In this document: piece after piece, positions 24,089-33,831 of the stretch
Layout of the letters: every line of letters starts with the position of its first letter
Numbering within the stretch: position 1 is the stretch's first letter
Assembly (NCBI RefSeq): GCF_001623875.1
Contig: NZ_LWAE01000002.1
Location: 1,104,001 to 1,168,000 of the forward strand
Direction of reading: 5' to 3'
DNA from: Clostridium magnum DSM 2767
GTDB taxonomy: Bacteria; Bacillota; Clostridia; Clostridiales; Clostridiaceae
DNA length: 64,000 nt
Position numbers and translations under genes: made by a program
The notes under the pieces: generated by a model
Told to the model about the DNA's origin: nothing
Seen by the model: only the letters and a program-made list of their open reading frames with translations
Databases searched by the model: none

Positions 24089-24422
24089 AATCAAGTTGCT
24101 CCTTGATGTGGTTTCTGATATTCGTTCTTTGGCAGACAGCTTGCAGGCGGTTGCAGATGTGATGATGGAAAATGAACCTACCGAAACAGCAGTACCAACC
24201 ACAGCTAAAAAAGAGCCGGTGCCGAAGAAATCAGAAAAACCCAAGATGAAGGAAATCACTCTGGAGGAAGTAAGAGCAAAACTTGCAGAAAAGAGTCAAG
24301 CCGGACTTACCGCTGAAGTGAGAGAAATCATCAAAAAATACGGTGGTTCTAAACTGAGCGAAATTGCCCCGGAGAATTACGTAGACATCTTGAAAGATGC
24401 GGAGGTACTTAGCAATGAGTAA
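24081..24422 (+). CDS. Small phage protein, helical
   Basis: This 113-residue protein has an N-terminal helix (KIKLLLDVVSDIRSLADSLQ), a Pro/Lys/Thr-rich linker and a C-terminal domain (EEVRAKLAEKSQAGLTAEVR, then IIKKYGGSKLSEI). Similar phage proteins are often mislabelled as rRNA biogenesis protein. The C-terminal KYGG..LSEI region resembles small DNA-replication accessory proteins, but no function is established. The ATG follows AGGAAGGAGG. It overlaps the next gene by 8 bases. Confidence 0.6.
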   Translation: MSKIKLLLDVVSDIRSLADSLQAVADVMMENEPTETAVPTTAKKEPVPKKSEKPKMKEITLEEVRAKLAEKSQAGLTAEVREIIKKYGGSKLSEIAPENYVDILKDAEVLSNE

Positions 24423-25563
24423 TCACGCAGTGCTTTCTGCATCCGGGTCGCATAGGTGGTTGCACTGTCTTCCATCTGCACGATTGGAACTGGAGTTTGA
24501 AAATAAGGAATCCAATGCAGCAGCCGAAGGCACTGCCGCCCATGCTCTTTGTGAGCATAAACTTCGCAAAGCACTTCACATGAGGAGCAAGCGTCCTGTT
24601 TCGGATTATAACACCGATGAGATGGAAGAACACAGCGATGCTTATGTTCAATTCATAATGGAGCAGCTTGAAGCGGCAAAGCAAAGCTGTAAGGACCCAT
24701 TGGTACTTATCGAACAGCGCCTAGATTTTTCCTGCTATGTACCACAGGGCTTTGGAACCGGTGACTGCATCATCATTGCGGATAAAAAACTTCATATCAT
24801 CGATTTCAAGTATGGAATGGGTGTGTTAGTGGATGTGGTGGAAAATCCGCAGATGAAATTATATTCCCTTGGTGCTTTGGAAATCTACGATAGTCTGTAT
24901 GACATCGAGGAGGTTTCCATGACCATCTTCCAACCACGCAGGGAGAATGTCAGTACGTGGACTATCTCGGTAGATGAATTAAATGATTGGGCAGAAAACG
25001 AGCTGAAACCGAAGGCGCAGAAAGCATATGACGGTGATGGTGAATATCTCCCTGGAGAGTGGTGTACCTTCTGCCGAGCAGCGGTAAAATGCCGTGCAAG
25101 GGCGGAAGAAAAGCTGAAACTGGCAGAGTCAGAGTTTAAGATGCCACCACTACTTACGGACTACGAAATTGAGGGAGTTCTGTCCAAACTATCTGACCTT
25201 ACAAAGTGGGCAAATGAAATCATAGCTTATGCCACGGATGCCACTATCAATCATGGTAAGGAGTGGCACGGGTTTAAGGTAGTCGAGGGCCGATCTGTCC
25301 GCAAATATAAGGATGAAGATGCTGTTGCAGAAGCAGCCAAGGCAAATGGCTACAAGGATATCTTCCGTCAGAGCCTCATTACCCTCACGGAAATGCAGAA
25401 GCTGATGGGCAAGACAAAATTCCAGGAAATTCTCGGTGGCCTCATTTATAAACCGTCGGGCAAGCCGACTCTGGTTCCAACATCGGATAAGCGTCTGGCT
25501 ATGAATGTATCAAACGTATATAACGAATTTAACGAAATATTGGAGGAAAAAGATTATGAATAA
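24415..25563 (+). CDS. DUF2800 RecB/Cas4-like nuclease
   Basis: This 382-residue protein of the PD-(D/E)XK superfamily starts MSNHAVLSASGSHRWLHC, the usual DUF2800 beginning. EGTAAH (about residue 40) supplies the motif I His region. FGTGDCIII and LHIIDFKYG (about 115-135) give the catalytic Asp and D-x-K. GEWCTFCRAAVKC (about 215-230) is a cysteine cluster as in Cas4/AddB-type iron-sulfur nucleases. It probably works as an exonuclease in phage recombination with the DUF2815 protein next to it. GCGGAGG precedes ATG 24,415. Confidence 0.88.
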   Translation: MSNHAVLSASGSHRWLHCLPSARLELEFENKESNAAAEGTAAHALCEHKLRKALHMRSKRPVSDYNTDEMEEHSDAYVQFIMEQLEAAKQSCKDPLVLIEQRLDFSCYVPQGFGTGDCIIIADKKLHIIDFKYGMGVLVDVVENPQMKLYSLGALEIYDSLYDIEEVSMTIFQPRRENVSTWTISVDELNDWAENELKPKAQKAYDGDGEYLPGEWCTFCRAAVKCRARAEEKLKLAESEFKMPPLLTDYEIEGVLSKLSDLTKWANEIIAYATDATINHGKEWHGFKVVEGRSVRKYKDEDAVAEAAKANGYKDIFRQSLITLTEMQKLMGKTKFQEILGGLIYKPSGKPTLVPTSDKRLAMNVSNVYNEFNEILEEKDYE

Positions 25564-26104
25564 TCAGAATAGCACTAAGGTAATTACAAGCGTAAACACC
25601 CGTCTCAGTTACTTCCACGGTTGGGAACCAGTATCCATCAATGGTGGAGCGGAAAAGTACAGCGTATCGGTGTTGATTCCCAAGACAGATAAGGAAACCA
25701 TTAATGCAATCAACGTTGCAATAGATGCAGCTATCGAAGAAGGTATTGCAAAGTTTGGCGGTAAGAAACCGAATAAGGCTTCCATCAAGATTCCACTTCG
25801 TGATGGTGATGTAGAACGTGACGATGAGGCTTACAAGGGGCATTATTTTGTAAATGCCAACAGCAATACTGCACCTCAGATTGTAGACAAAGCAGTCAGA
25901 CCTATCCTTGACCGTAACGAGGTATACAGCGGTTGCTATGCAAGAGTATCCTTAAATTTCTATGCTTTTAACTCTAATGGCAACAAGGGTGTAGCCTGCG
26001 GACTCGGCAATATACAGAAGATTAAGGATGGCGAGTCTTTGGGTAACAGAACCAATGCTGTAGATGATTTCAACACTGTTGCAGATGATGATTTCTTGGC
26101 ATAG
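25556..26104 (+). CDS. DUF2815 single-strand DNA-binding-like protein
   Basis: This 182-residue DUF2815 protein (TSVNTRLSYFHGWEP at the N-terminus, then KYSVSVLIPK, KASIKIPLRDGDVE and FVNANSNTAPQIVD) ends in an acidic tail DDFNTVADDDFLA like that of SSB proteins. It most likely binds single-stranded DNA during replication and recombination. The ATG overlaps the stop of the DUF2800 gene (ATGAATAA), and the two are standard neighbours in Clostridia phages. Confidence 0.85.
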   Translation: MNNQNSTKVITSVNTRLSYFHGWEPVSINGGAEKYSVSVLIPKTDKETINAINVAIDAAIEEGIAKFGGKKPNKASIKIPLRDGDVERDDEAYKGHYFVNANSNTAPQIVDKAVRPILDRNEVYSGCYARVSLNFYAFNSNGNKGVACGLGNIQKIKDGESLGNRTNAVDDFNTVADDDFLA

Positions 26105-26186
26105 CAGTAGAATAACTAATCGGGCGAGGTGGCGGAGGATGTTCCTCTGCCACCTTGTTTGCATTGGAAAGGATGGTATTTAATAA

Positions 26187-28127
26187 ATGAAATCTATTTC
26201 TATTGATATAGAAACATTTTCAAGTGAAAATCTTCAGAAGTCTGGGGTTTACCGTTATGCTGAAAGCCGTGATTTTGAAATTTCATTATTTGGCTATTCG
26301 GTAGATGGTGGCGAAGCGCAGGTGGTTGACCTTGCCTGTGGCGAGGAAGTCCCTGATGAAATTATCGATGCTCTTATAGACGATTCTGTTACCAAATGGG
26401 CCTTCAATGCAATGTTTGAACGTGTTTGTTTATCAAAATGGCTTAACCTTCCTCTTGGAGAATATCTTGACCCCGCATCTTGGAAATGTTCCATGATATG
26501 GTCGGCATATATGGGACTTCCTCTTTCCCTTGAGGGAGTCGGTACTGTTTTAGGATTGGAAAAACAAAAGCTAACGGGAGGCAAAGATCTCATCAGATAT
26601 TTCTGTACACCTTGTTCTCCTACGAAATCAAACGGAGGTCGTAATCGTAATCTGCCAGAACACGATACGGATAAATGGGAGTGTTTCAAAGCATATAACC
26701 TCCGCGATGTGGAAACCGAGATGGCGATAAAGCAGAGACTGAGTAAATTCCCTATGCCGGAGAATGTCTGGGAGGAGTATCGTCTCGACCAAGAAATCAA
26801 TGACCGTGGTATTTCCATTGATATGACATTTGTGAAACAAGCTGTTGCAATCGATGAAAATTCTCGTGAAAAGCTGACTGCTCTTATGCAAGATATGACC
26901 AATCTAGAGAATCCAAATTCGGTGCAGCAGATGAAAGGTTGGCTTGCTGATAACGGGATGGAAACAGATACCCTTGGGAAAAAAGCGGTTGTCGAAATGT
27001 TAAAGACAGCTCCCGAACCGCTAAGTGAAGTGTTGGAACTTCGTCAGCAGCTTGCCAAGTCCTCGGTCAAAAAATATACAGCGATGGAGAATGCGGTATG
27101 TCATGACGGTCGTGCCAGAGGAATGTTTCAATTTTACGGAGCTAATAGAACAGGCAGATTTTCCGGCAGACTGATTCAATTACAAAATCTCCCTCAAAAC
27201 CATATGCCTGATTTAGAACAGGCTCGTGACTTAGTTCGAAGCGGAAACTTTGATGCACTTACATTCCTATATGATTCTATACCAGAGGTGCTATCGGAAC
27301 TTATCCGTACTGCCTTTATTCCCCGTGATGGTAAGAAGTTTATTGTTGCGGACTTTTCGGCAATTGAGGCTCGTGTCATTGCTTGGCTTGCAGGCGAAAA
27401 ATGGAGAATGGAAGTATTCCAAAACGGCGGTGACATTTACTGTGCCAGTGCTTCCCAGATGTTCCATGTACCCGTAGAAAAACACGGCGTGAACGGGCAT
27501 CTCCGTCAGAAAGGAAAAATTTCAGAACTTGCCCTTGGCTACGGTGGATCTGTTGGAGCATTAAAATCAATGGGTGCTTTGGAGATGGGAATTGAAGAAG
27601 ATGAACTTCAGCCTCTTGTAACGGCTTGGAGACAGACCAATCCCAATATCACAGAACTCTGGTGGGATGTCGACCGTGCCGTAAAAACCTGTGTTAAGCA
27701 AAAAACTCCTACAGAAACACACGGTATTAAATTCACCTATCAAAGTGGAATGCTCTTTATTACCCTTCTTTCCGGTAGACAGCTTTCCTATGTGAAACCT
27801 CGTATGGGAGAGAATATTTTCGGCGGTGAGTCGGTTACTTACGAGGGTGTCGGCGGTATGAAGAAATGGGAAAGAATCGAAAGCTATGGTCCCAAGTTTG
27901 TAGAGAATATTGTTCAGGCAATCAGCCGTGACATTTTATGTTATGCCATGCAGACTTTAAAGAATTGTTTCATTGTAGCTCATGTACACGATGAAATTAT
28001 CATCGAGACCGATATGAGGATGTCGCTTTCTGCAGTCTGTGAACAGATGGCTAGAACACCAACCTGGGCAAAAGGGCTGTTACTTAGTGCCGATGGCTAT
28101 GAGTGTCAGTTTTATAAAAAAGATTAA
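26187..28127 (+). CDS. Phage DNA polymerase, family A
   Basis: This 646-residue protein has an N-terminal 3'-5' exonuclease domain (SIDIETFS with D-x-E; later AYNLRDVETEMAIKQR). A family A polymerase domain follows: DFSAIEARVIAWLAG (motif A), RQKGKISELALGYGGS (motif B), HVHDEIIIE (motif C). It has no 5'-3' exonuclease domain, as is usual for phage enzymes of this size. It replicates the phage genome with the VapE primase-helicase and DUF2815 protein. AAGGATGG is the ribosome site. Confidence 0.93.
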   Translation: MKSISIDIETFSSENLQKSGVYRYAESRDFEISLFGYSVDGGEAQVVDLACGEEVPDEIIDALIDDSVTKWAFNAMFERVCLSKWLNLPLGEYLDPASWKCSMIWSAYMGLPLSLEGVGTVLGLEKQKLTGGKDLIRYFCTPCSPTKSNGGRNRNLPEHDTDKWECFKAYNLRDVETEMAIKQRLSKFPMPENVWEEYRLDQEINDRGISIDMTFVKQAVAIDENSREKLTALMQDMTNLENPNSVQQMKGWLADNGMETDTLGKKAVVEMLKTAPEPLSEVLELRQQLAKSSVKKYTAMENAVCHDGRARGMFQFYGANRTGRFSGRLIQLQNLPQNHMPDLEQARDLVRSGNFDALTFLYDSIPEVLSELIRTAFIPRDGKKFIVADFSAIEARVIAWLAGEKWRMEVFQNGGDIYCASASQMFHVPVEKHGVNGHLRQKGKISELALGYGGSVGALKSMGALEMGIEEDELQPLVTAWRQTNPNITELWWDVDRAVKTCVKQKTPTETHGIKFTYQSGMLFITLLSGRQLSYVKPRMGENIFGGESVTYEGVGGMKKWERIESYGPKFVENIVQAISRDILCYAMQTLKNCFIVAHVHDEIIIETDMRMSLSAVCEQMARTPTWAKGLLLSADGYECQFYKKD

Positions 28128-28143
28128 ATTCATTTTTGAAAAT

Positions 28144-28183
28144 CCTCAACTTTCATTACCTCCTATGGCTATTAGGTAGAGGG
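28144..28183 (+). repeat. Three-copy motif, copy 2
   Basis: CCTCAACTTTC, a variable centre, then GGCTATTAGGTAGAGG, between the polymerase and the antirepressor gene. The antirepressor ribosome site lies further on, so here the motif is not itself the ribosome site. Confidence 0.65.
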
Positions 28184-28219
28184 GTTTCCTCTCTGACTAT
28201 ATTACAGGAGGTAATTCGT

Positions 28220-28972
28220 ATGGACGAATTAGTAAGAATTAAATATGAAAATGACCGCCCCACAGTGCTTGGTCGTGATTTACATGAGGTCTTGGAAGTA
28301 AAAACAGCGTATAAAGACTGGTTTCCAAGAATGTGTGAGTATGGATTTGTGGAAGGTACAGACTTTAGCTCATTTTTGAGCGAAAGTACCGGTGGCAGAC
28401 CGAGCATGGATCATCAGCTTACCATCGACATGGCAAAAGAGTTATGCATGATTCAGCGTACTCCAAAAGGAAAGCAGTGCCGCCAATACTTTCTTGAAAT
28501 TGAGAAGGCTTGGAATTCCCCAGAGGCAATTATGGCGAGGGCATTACAGTTTGCTAACCAGAAGCTAACTCAAGTAAGACATCAAAATAAATTGCTTGAG
28601 GGTACGATTGCCGTTCAGAACCAACAAATTACAGAAATGAAACCGAAGGTATCTTATTACGATGTGGTGCTAAATTGCAAAGACCTTATTTCTACATCGG
28701 CAATTGCCAAGGACTATGGCAAGTCTGCTATCTGGATGAACCGTTATCTTCATGAAAAGGGAATTCAATTTAAGCAAGGAGACATCTGGCTTCTATATCA
28801 GAAGCATGCTGAAAAGGGTTATACCAGCACCAAGACACACAGCTACCTGGGCAGTAACGGTGAACAACACACAAAGGTTCATACCTACTGGACCCAAAAA
28901 GGCAGACTCTTCATTTACGAGTTGATGAAGGCAGACGGTATCTTGCCTAAGATTGAAATGGAGGCTTTGTGA
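28220..28972 (+). CDS. Phage antirepressor (AntA/B-type N-terminus, KilA-C C-terminus)
   Basis: This 250-residue protein has an AntA/AntB-like domain (residues 1-100: GRDLHEVLEVKTAYKDWFPR, GGRPSMDHQLTIDMAKELCM, KGKQCRQYFLEIEKAW). A coiled linker and a phage KilA-C domain follow (about 130-245: STSAIAKDYGKSAIWMNRYL and later THTYWTQKGRLFIYELM-like text). Such proteins inactivate phage repressors or alter replication choice. CAGGAGG precedes ATG 28,220. The stop overlaps the next start (TGATG). Confidence 0.88.
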   Translation: MDELVRIKYENDRPTVLGRDLHEVLEVKTAYKDWFPRMCEYGFVEGTDFSSFLSESTGGRPSMDHQLTIDMAKELCMIQRTPKGKQCRQYFLEIEKAWNSPEAIMARALQFANQKLTQVRHQNKLLEGTIAVQNQQITEMKPKVSYYDVVLNCKDLISTSAIAKDYGKSAIWMNRYLHEKGIQFKQGDIWLLYQKHAEKGYTSTKTHSYLGSNGEQHTKVHTYWTQKGRLFIYELMKADGILPKIEMEAL

Positions 28973-29406
28973 TGGGAATCAACAAATACAATTCAGAAGG
29001 TTATTATGACCCGACTCCCCATGAAGCACTGTCCAATATTATCAGAGAGGAGAAGGCAGAAAAGAAATCTGCCTTCAAGCCTCTTGTGTATATCTGCTCC
29101 CCATATTCCGGGGATGTGGATGAAAATGTGAAAAAGGCTCGTGCGTTCTGCAGATTTGCCTTGGGGCAAAACTGTATCCCTATTGCTCCCCACCTTATGT
29201 TTCCGCAGTTTATGGATGATGCAAACCCAAAGGAACGGGAACTTGCCTTATTTATGGATATCGTGCTGATGGGCAAATGCTCTGAGGTATGGGTGCTTGG
29301 TAATTCCATCTCAAACGGTATGACCACGGAGATTGAAAAAGCCAAGAAACGCAGGCAGACGGTCAGATATTTCAACGCAGGGTATGAGGAGGTCGAAGAC
29401 TTATGA
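28972..29406 (+). CDS. Nucleoside deoxyribosyltransferase-like protein (DUF4406 type)
   Basis: This 144-residue protein has, after a 35-residue leader, a Rossmann-like core: VYICSPYSGDVDENVKKA, IPIAPHLMFPQFMDD and EVWVLGNSISNGMTTEIEKA. This resembles the nucleoside 2-deoxyribosyltransferase superfamily (DUF4406/DUF7768 group). Several phages carry such genes between replication genes, possibly for nucleotide salvage or NAD-like ligand handling; no substrate is known. It overlaps both neighbours by a few bases. Confidence 0.7.
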   Translation: MGINKYNSEGYYDPTPHEALSNIIREEKAEKKSAFKPLVYICSPYSGDVDENVKKARAFCRFALGQNCIPIAPHLMFPQFMDDANPKERELALFMDIVLMGKCSEVWVLGNSISNGMTTEIEKAKKRRQTVRYFNAGYEEVEDL

Positions 29407-31769
29407 AAATTGCAGTCGGCAACAGTCGAATGGATAGAAAGTGGAAAAACAGTGACATCTCATGGGAGGCTTTCTGTTCCCGTGTGAAGACCACGCAACG
29501 TACCACGGAAACGGTGGAAGAATATCGCAAATTAATAAGAGGTCAACAGGATGATATCAAAGACGTGGGTGGCTTTGTCGGAGGGCATCTGAAAGAAGGT
29601 AGGAGAAAGAAAGGCAATGTTTTATGCCGTTCTTTACTGTCTCTTGATATGGATTATGGTACAGCTGATATCTGGGATCAGATTACCATGCTTTTTGATT
29701 CCAAATGTTGTGTCTACTCTACACATAAGCACACTCCGGAACAGCCGAGGCTCCGTCTGATCATTCCCCTTGCCCGTGAAATTAGCGAAGAAGAGTATGC
29801 GGCCGTTGGCCGTATGGTGGCAAAGGAAATTGGTATTGACCTTTTCGATGATACGACCTATGAGGCTCATCGCCTTATGTATTGGCCGTCCACATCCTCA
29901 AACGGTGTATTTGTCTATGAAGAAACCGATGGTACTCTTCTTGACCCGGATGTTTATCTTTCTAAATATGAAAACTGGCATGATACCAGTACTTGGCCTG
30001 CATCTTCTCGGCAATCAGAGATCATTAATCGGAATCTGAAAGAACAGGCAGATCCGCTTTCCAAGGAAGGTGTAGTAGGAACGTTCTGCCGTACCTACAC
30101 GATTCGTGAGGCAATTGAGAAATTCTTAGGTGCTGTTTATTCCCCATCCGCAATGGAAGGGCGCTATGACTATATCCCGGCTGACAGCAGTGCGGGTGTA
30201 ATTACTTATGATGATAAGTTCACATATAGCCATCATGCCACCGACCCTGCAAGCGGTCTGCTCCTCAATGCCTTTGACCTTGTGCGTATCCATAAATTCG
30301 GTTCCCTAGATGATAAGGTGTCGAGGGCTACGGCTCCAGGTAAGATGCCGTCTTATGTAGCAATGTGTGAGTTTGCTATAAAGGATGAAGCCGTGAAAGC
30401 GGAGTTTGCTAAGGAAAGACAGGAACAGGCTGAGGATGAGTTTGGCGGTGATGATTGGCAGACTGCTTTGGTACTAGATAAGCAAGGCCATGTGAAGGAC
30501 ACACTGGATAACATTGTACTCATTCTGCGGCACGATGAAGATTTGCAGCACATTGCCTTCAACTGCCACCGTGACGGTATTGATGCCAAAGGCGGTCTGC
30601 CTTGGGATCAGATTAAGGGTGGTTGGAATGACTCGGACAATGCACTTTTGAAGGTGTACTTAAGCAGTGTGTATGGACTGTATTCTCCGACCAAGACCAA
30701 GGATGCCGTGTTAGCGGTAGCTTCAGAAAGAGCCTACCATCCAATCCAAGAGTATCTGAACTCGCTGCCGGAATGGGATGGTATAAGCCGTGTGGAAAAT
30801 CTTCTGATTGATTATTTCGGAGCAACGGATAACTCCTATACCAAAGCAGTCATTCGCAAAACGATGGTTGCGTCGGTAGCACGTATTTTTAGACCGGGTA
30901 CAAAGTTTGACAGTGTCCTTATATTAAATGGTCCACAGGGCATTGGTAAGTCAACCTTCTTTGCAAAACTCGCTGGGGATTGGTTTTCAGATAGTTTGAC
31001 TATTACGGACATGAAAGACAAAGCCGGTCCTGAAAAGCTGCAAGGCTATTGGTTGCTGGAACTTGGCGAACTTGCCGGAATGCGTAAGACCGATGTGGAG
31101 GTTGTAAAGTCCTTTATCTCCCGTTCAGATGATAAGTACAGAGCAAGCTACGGTGTCAACGTAGAAAGCCATCCCCGTCAGTGTGTAATTGTAGGTTCTA
31201 CCAATGCAGAGAGTGGTTTCCTTCGTGATATTACGGGAAACCGCAGGTTCTGGCCTGTGCGGATAAGTGGTAACGGCAAGAAGAAAGCCTGGCAAATTAC
31301 TAAAGATGAAGTGCAGCAGATTTGGGCAGAGACACTTGTGCTTCATGAGAAGGGCGAAAGACTCTACCTTGAAGGCGATGATGTATCCCTTGCAACCGGG
31401 GAACAGGCAGATGCAATGGAAACCGATGAGCGAGAAGGTTTGGTTAGAACTTATCTGGACACGTTGTTGCCAGATGACTGGGAATCCATGTCTTTGTACG
31501 AGCGTAGAAATTTTCTCGGCGGTAGCGAATTTGGCGGTGGTGCCCGTGTTGGGACGGTAATAAGAACCCTTGTCTGCAATATGGAGATTTGGTGTGAGTG
31601 TTTCGGTAAGGATGCATCCTCTATGAGAACATCTGATTCCTATGCTATCGGTGCCATTATGAGAAAGATCAGTGAATGGAACAAGTACACCGGGAACAAG
31701 AACGGAACAAGCCACTTTCCTATCTATGGAAAGCAGCGAGCTTATTCCCGAAGCGAGGAACAAGGGTAA
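29403..31769 (+). CDS. VapE-type primase-helicase
   Basis: This 788-residue protein has an N-terminal primase-like region (residues 1-200, with LLSLDMDYG and CVYSTHKHTPEQPRLRLIIP, an AEP-type D-x-D and H). A linker follows, then a virulence-associated E (PF05272) P-loop helicase: LNGPQGIGKSTFFAKL (Walker A, about residue 505), LELGELAGM (Walker B) and GSTNAESGFLRDITGNRRFW (sensor). It is the standard replication primase-helicase of Clostridia phages. It overlaps the preceding gene by 4 bases. Confidence 0.9.
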   Translation: MKIAVGNSRMDRKWKNSDISWEAFCSRVKTTQRTTETVEEYRKLIRGQQDDIKDVGGFVGGHLKEGRRKKGNVLCRSLLSLDMDYGTADIWDQITMLFDSKCCVYSTHKHTPEQPRLRLIIPLAREISEEEYAAVGRMVAKEIGIDLFDDTTYEAHRLMYWPSTSSNGVFVYEETDGTLLDPDVYLSKYENWHDTSTWPASSRQSEIINRNLKEQADPLSKEGVVGTFCRTYTIREAIEKFLGAVYSPSAMEGRYDYIPADSSAGVITYDDKFTYSHHATDPASGLLLNAFDLVRIHKFGSLDDKVSRATAPGKMPSYVAMCEFAIKDEAVKAEFAKERQEQAEDEFGGDDWQTALVLDKQGHVKDTLDNIVLILRHDEDLQHIAFNCHRDGIDAKGGLPWDQIKGGWNDSDNALLKVYLSSVYGLYSPTKTKDAVLAVASERAYHPIQEYLNSLPEWDGISRVENLLIDYFGATDNSYTKAVIRKTMVASVARIFRPGTKFDSVLILNGPQGIGKSTFFAKLAGDWFSDSLTITDMKDKAGPEKLQGYWLLELGELAGMRKTDVEVVKSFISRSDDKYRASYGVNVESHPRQCVIVGSTNAESGFLRDITGNRRFWPVRISGNGKKKAWQITKDEVQQIWAETLVLHEKGERLYLEGDDVSLATGEQADAMETDEREGLVRTYLDTLLPDDWESMSLYERRNFLGGSEFGGGARVGTVIRTLVCNMEIWCECFGKDASSMRTSDSYAIGAIMRKISEWNKYTGNKNGTSHFPIYGKQRAYSRSEEQG

Positions 31770-31986
31770 GTTGTTCCATACTTTGTTCCAAAACTGGTTC
31801 CTATAAAAAAGCCAGTAATTCCAGTTAAAATCAGCGGTTCGGAACAGGTGGAACAAGATGTAATCTATTTATTTATAAATCATAAAAAAGAAGAAATTTA
31901 GCCTGTGCATACACACGTACACGCGCGTATAGGAAAAATGGGTTAAAGTTGTTTTCCTGTTCCGAGCCTTTCTATAGGAGGCAATT

Positions 31987-32268
31987 ATGCTTGAGAAATA
32001 TATCGAAAAGAAGCTAGTGGCGACGGTAAAAAAGATGGGAGGCATTGCGGTGAAGTTCGTAAGTCCAGGTTTAGATGGGATGCCGGACCGTTTGGTGCTT
32101 TTACCTAATGGGAAGATGGCATTTATCGAATTAAAGGCTCCCGGTAAGAAACCCCGCCCGATACAGATTAGAAGAATAAAGCAGTTACAGAAGTTAGGCT
32201 TTGCCTGCTATGTAATTGACAGCACTGAACAGATTGGAGGGATACTCGATGAAATACAGTCCTCATAA
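31987..32268 (+). CDS. VRR-NUC domain nuclease
   Basis: This 93-residue single-domain VRR-NUC protein has MLEKYIEKKLVATVKKMGG, SPGLDGMPDRLVLLP and FIELKAPGKKP, giving the catalytic Asp and E-x-K of the PD-(D/E)XK fold. It is a typical companion of the SNF2 helicase that overlaps its 3' end by 20 bases. It probably resolves or cleaves branched phage DNA. TATAGGAGG precedes the ATG. The 217-base gap before it holds no gene. Confidence 0.9.
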   Translation: MLEKYIEKKLVATVKKMGGIAVKFVSPGLDGMPDRLVLLPNGKMAFIELKAPGKKPRPIQIRRIKQLQKLGFACYVIDSTEQIGGILDEIQSS

Positions 32269-33610
32269 ATATCAGACCTATGCGACCAACTTCATTTTAG
32301 AGCATCCCATAGCTGCAGTATTTTTGGAGATGGGTCTTGGCAAGAGCGTGATTACACTAACTGCCATCTTCGACTTGTGCCTTGACAGCTTTGAAATTGG
32401 AAAGGTTCTGGTCATTGCCCCTCTAAGGGTAGCAAGAGATACTTGGCCTGCTGAGATAAATAAGTGGGAACATTTAAAAGGCCTTAACTATTCGATGGCA
32501 ATCGGTACGGAGCAGGAGCGTTTAGCAGCACTTAAGAAACCCGCCAGCATTTATCTTATCAACAGAGAAAATGTGGACTGGTTGGTAAACAAAAGCGGTG
32601 TTCCTTTCATTTTCGACATGGTGGTCATTGATGAACTCTCATCCTTTAAGTCCTATGGTGCAAAGAGGTTCAAAAGCTTACTTAAAGTCAGACCCTTGGC
32701 AAAACGTATTATAGGTCTTACGGGTACACCATCCAGTAACAGCTTGATGGATTTGTGGGCAGAGTTTCGTATCCTCGACATGGGTGTAAGACTCGGCAGG
32801 TACATAACTCACTACCGCAGTTCCCTCTTTACTCCAGATAAACGTAATCAGCAAATGGTGTTTTCATATAAACCCCTGCCAGGTGCAGAAAATGCAATAT
32901 ATAGGCTTATTTCGGATATTACGATTTCCATGAAGTCAGTTGATTTTCTAAAAATGCCGGAATGCGTGATAAATGAAGTGCCTGTGTATTTGAGTGAAAA
33001 AGAGCAGTCGGTGTATGAAGGTTTTCGTGAGGAGATGGTTCTTGAGCTTGCTGGTGAGGAAATTGATGCCATGAACGCAGCTGTCCTTTCAAACAAGCTC
33101 CTGCAGATGGCAAATGGTGCTATCTATGATGAAGAGAAAAAGGCTCATTTCATTCATGACCGTAAGCTTGATGCCCTTGAGGATTTAATCGAAGGCGCAA
33201 ACGGCAAACCTGTCCTCATTGCCTACTGGTATAATCACGATTTGGTGCGTATCAAGGCAAAATTAAAAGTCCGTGAAATTAAGACTTCCAAGGATATCGA
33301 GGATTGGAACAACGGAGATATTCCTGTGGCAGTTATCCATCCGGCATCAGCAGGACACGGTCTTAACTTACAAAGTGGCGGTTCTACGCTGATTTGGTTT
33401 GGACTCACTTGGAGTCTGGAACTATATCAGCAGACGAATGCAAGACTTTGGAGACAAGGTCAAAATGAAACGGTGGTAATCCACCACATCATTGCAAAAA
33501 GTACAATTGACGAGGATGTCATGAGGGCTTTGAAACGAAAGGAAAAGACACAGTCCGACCTTATCAATGCGGTCAAGGTAAACTTAAGGAAAGCGAGGGA
33601 TAACGTATGA
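32249..33610 (+). CDS. SNF2-family DEAD/DEAH helicase
   Basis: This 453-residue protein has HKYQTYATNFILEHP, LEMGLGKSVITL (Walker A), VIDELSSFKS (DEAH-like Walker B), LTGTPSSNSLMDLW (motif III) and the C-terminal RecA fold ending IWFGLTWSLELYQQTNARLW plus RQGQ. These are SNF2 motifs I-VI. ATG 32,249 follows GGAGGG inside the VRR-NUC gene. The pair is a standard phage DNA-processing unit. Confidence 0.92.
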   Translation: MKYSPHKYQTYATNFILEHPIAAVFLEMGLGKSVITLTAIFDLCLDSFEIGKVLVIAPLRVARDTWPAEINKWEHLKGLNYSMAIGTEQERLAALKKPASIYLINRENVDWLVNKSGVPFIFDMVVIDELSSFKSYGAKRFKSLLKVRPLAKRIIGLTGTPSSNSLMDLWAEFRILDMGVRLGRYITHYRSSLFTPDKRNQQMVFSYKPLPGAENAIYRLISDITISMKSVDFLKMPECVINEVPVYLSEKEQSVYEGFREEMVLELAGEEIDAMNAAVLSNKLLQMANGAIYDEEKKAHFIHDRKLDALEDLIEGANGKPVLIAYWYNHDLVRIKAKLKVREIKTSKDIEDWNNGDIPVAVIHPASAGHGLNLQSGGSTLIWFGLTWSLELYQQTNARLWRQGQNETVVIHHIIAKSTIDEDVMRALKRKEKTQSDLINAVKVNLRKARDNV

Positions 33611-33831
33611 TGGATGCTTATGAAAAACTGGCAAATGCCATTGTTCTGCAGGCGGTCAAAGATTACCGGTTTGCACTGAAAAGGTTGGTGAAACATCCAC
33701 ATACAGATTCAGCCTTGTATACGAAACGAGAGGTTGAGAGTTTCTTTCGTTCCGGGTTATTCTCTATGCTGACCGCCATTGATCCTGAAATGTTAATCAA
33801 AAAACTGAATGAGGAGGTGGTGCGACGATGA
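33607..33831 (+). CDS. Small phage protein of unknown function
   Basis: This 74-residue protein (ALKRLVKHPHTDSALYTKRE, then VESFFRSGLFSMLTAIDPEM) is conserved in shape with the small ORF that lies between the SNF2 helicase and the late regulator in related phages. The ends overlap both neighbours by four bases. No function is known. Confidence 0.6.
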   Translation: MMDAYEKLANAIVLQAVKDYRFALKRLVKHPHTDSALYTKREVESFFRSGLFSMLTAIDPEMLIKKLNEEVVRR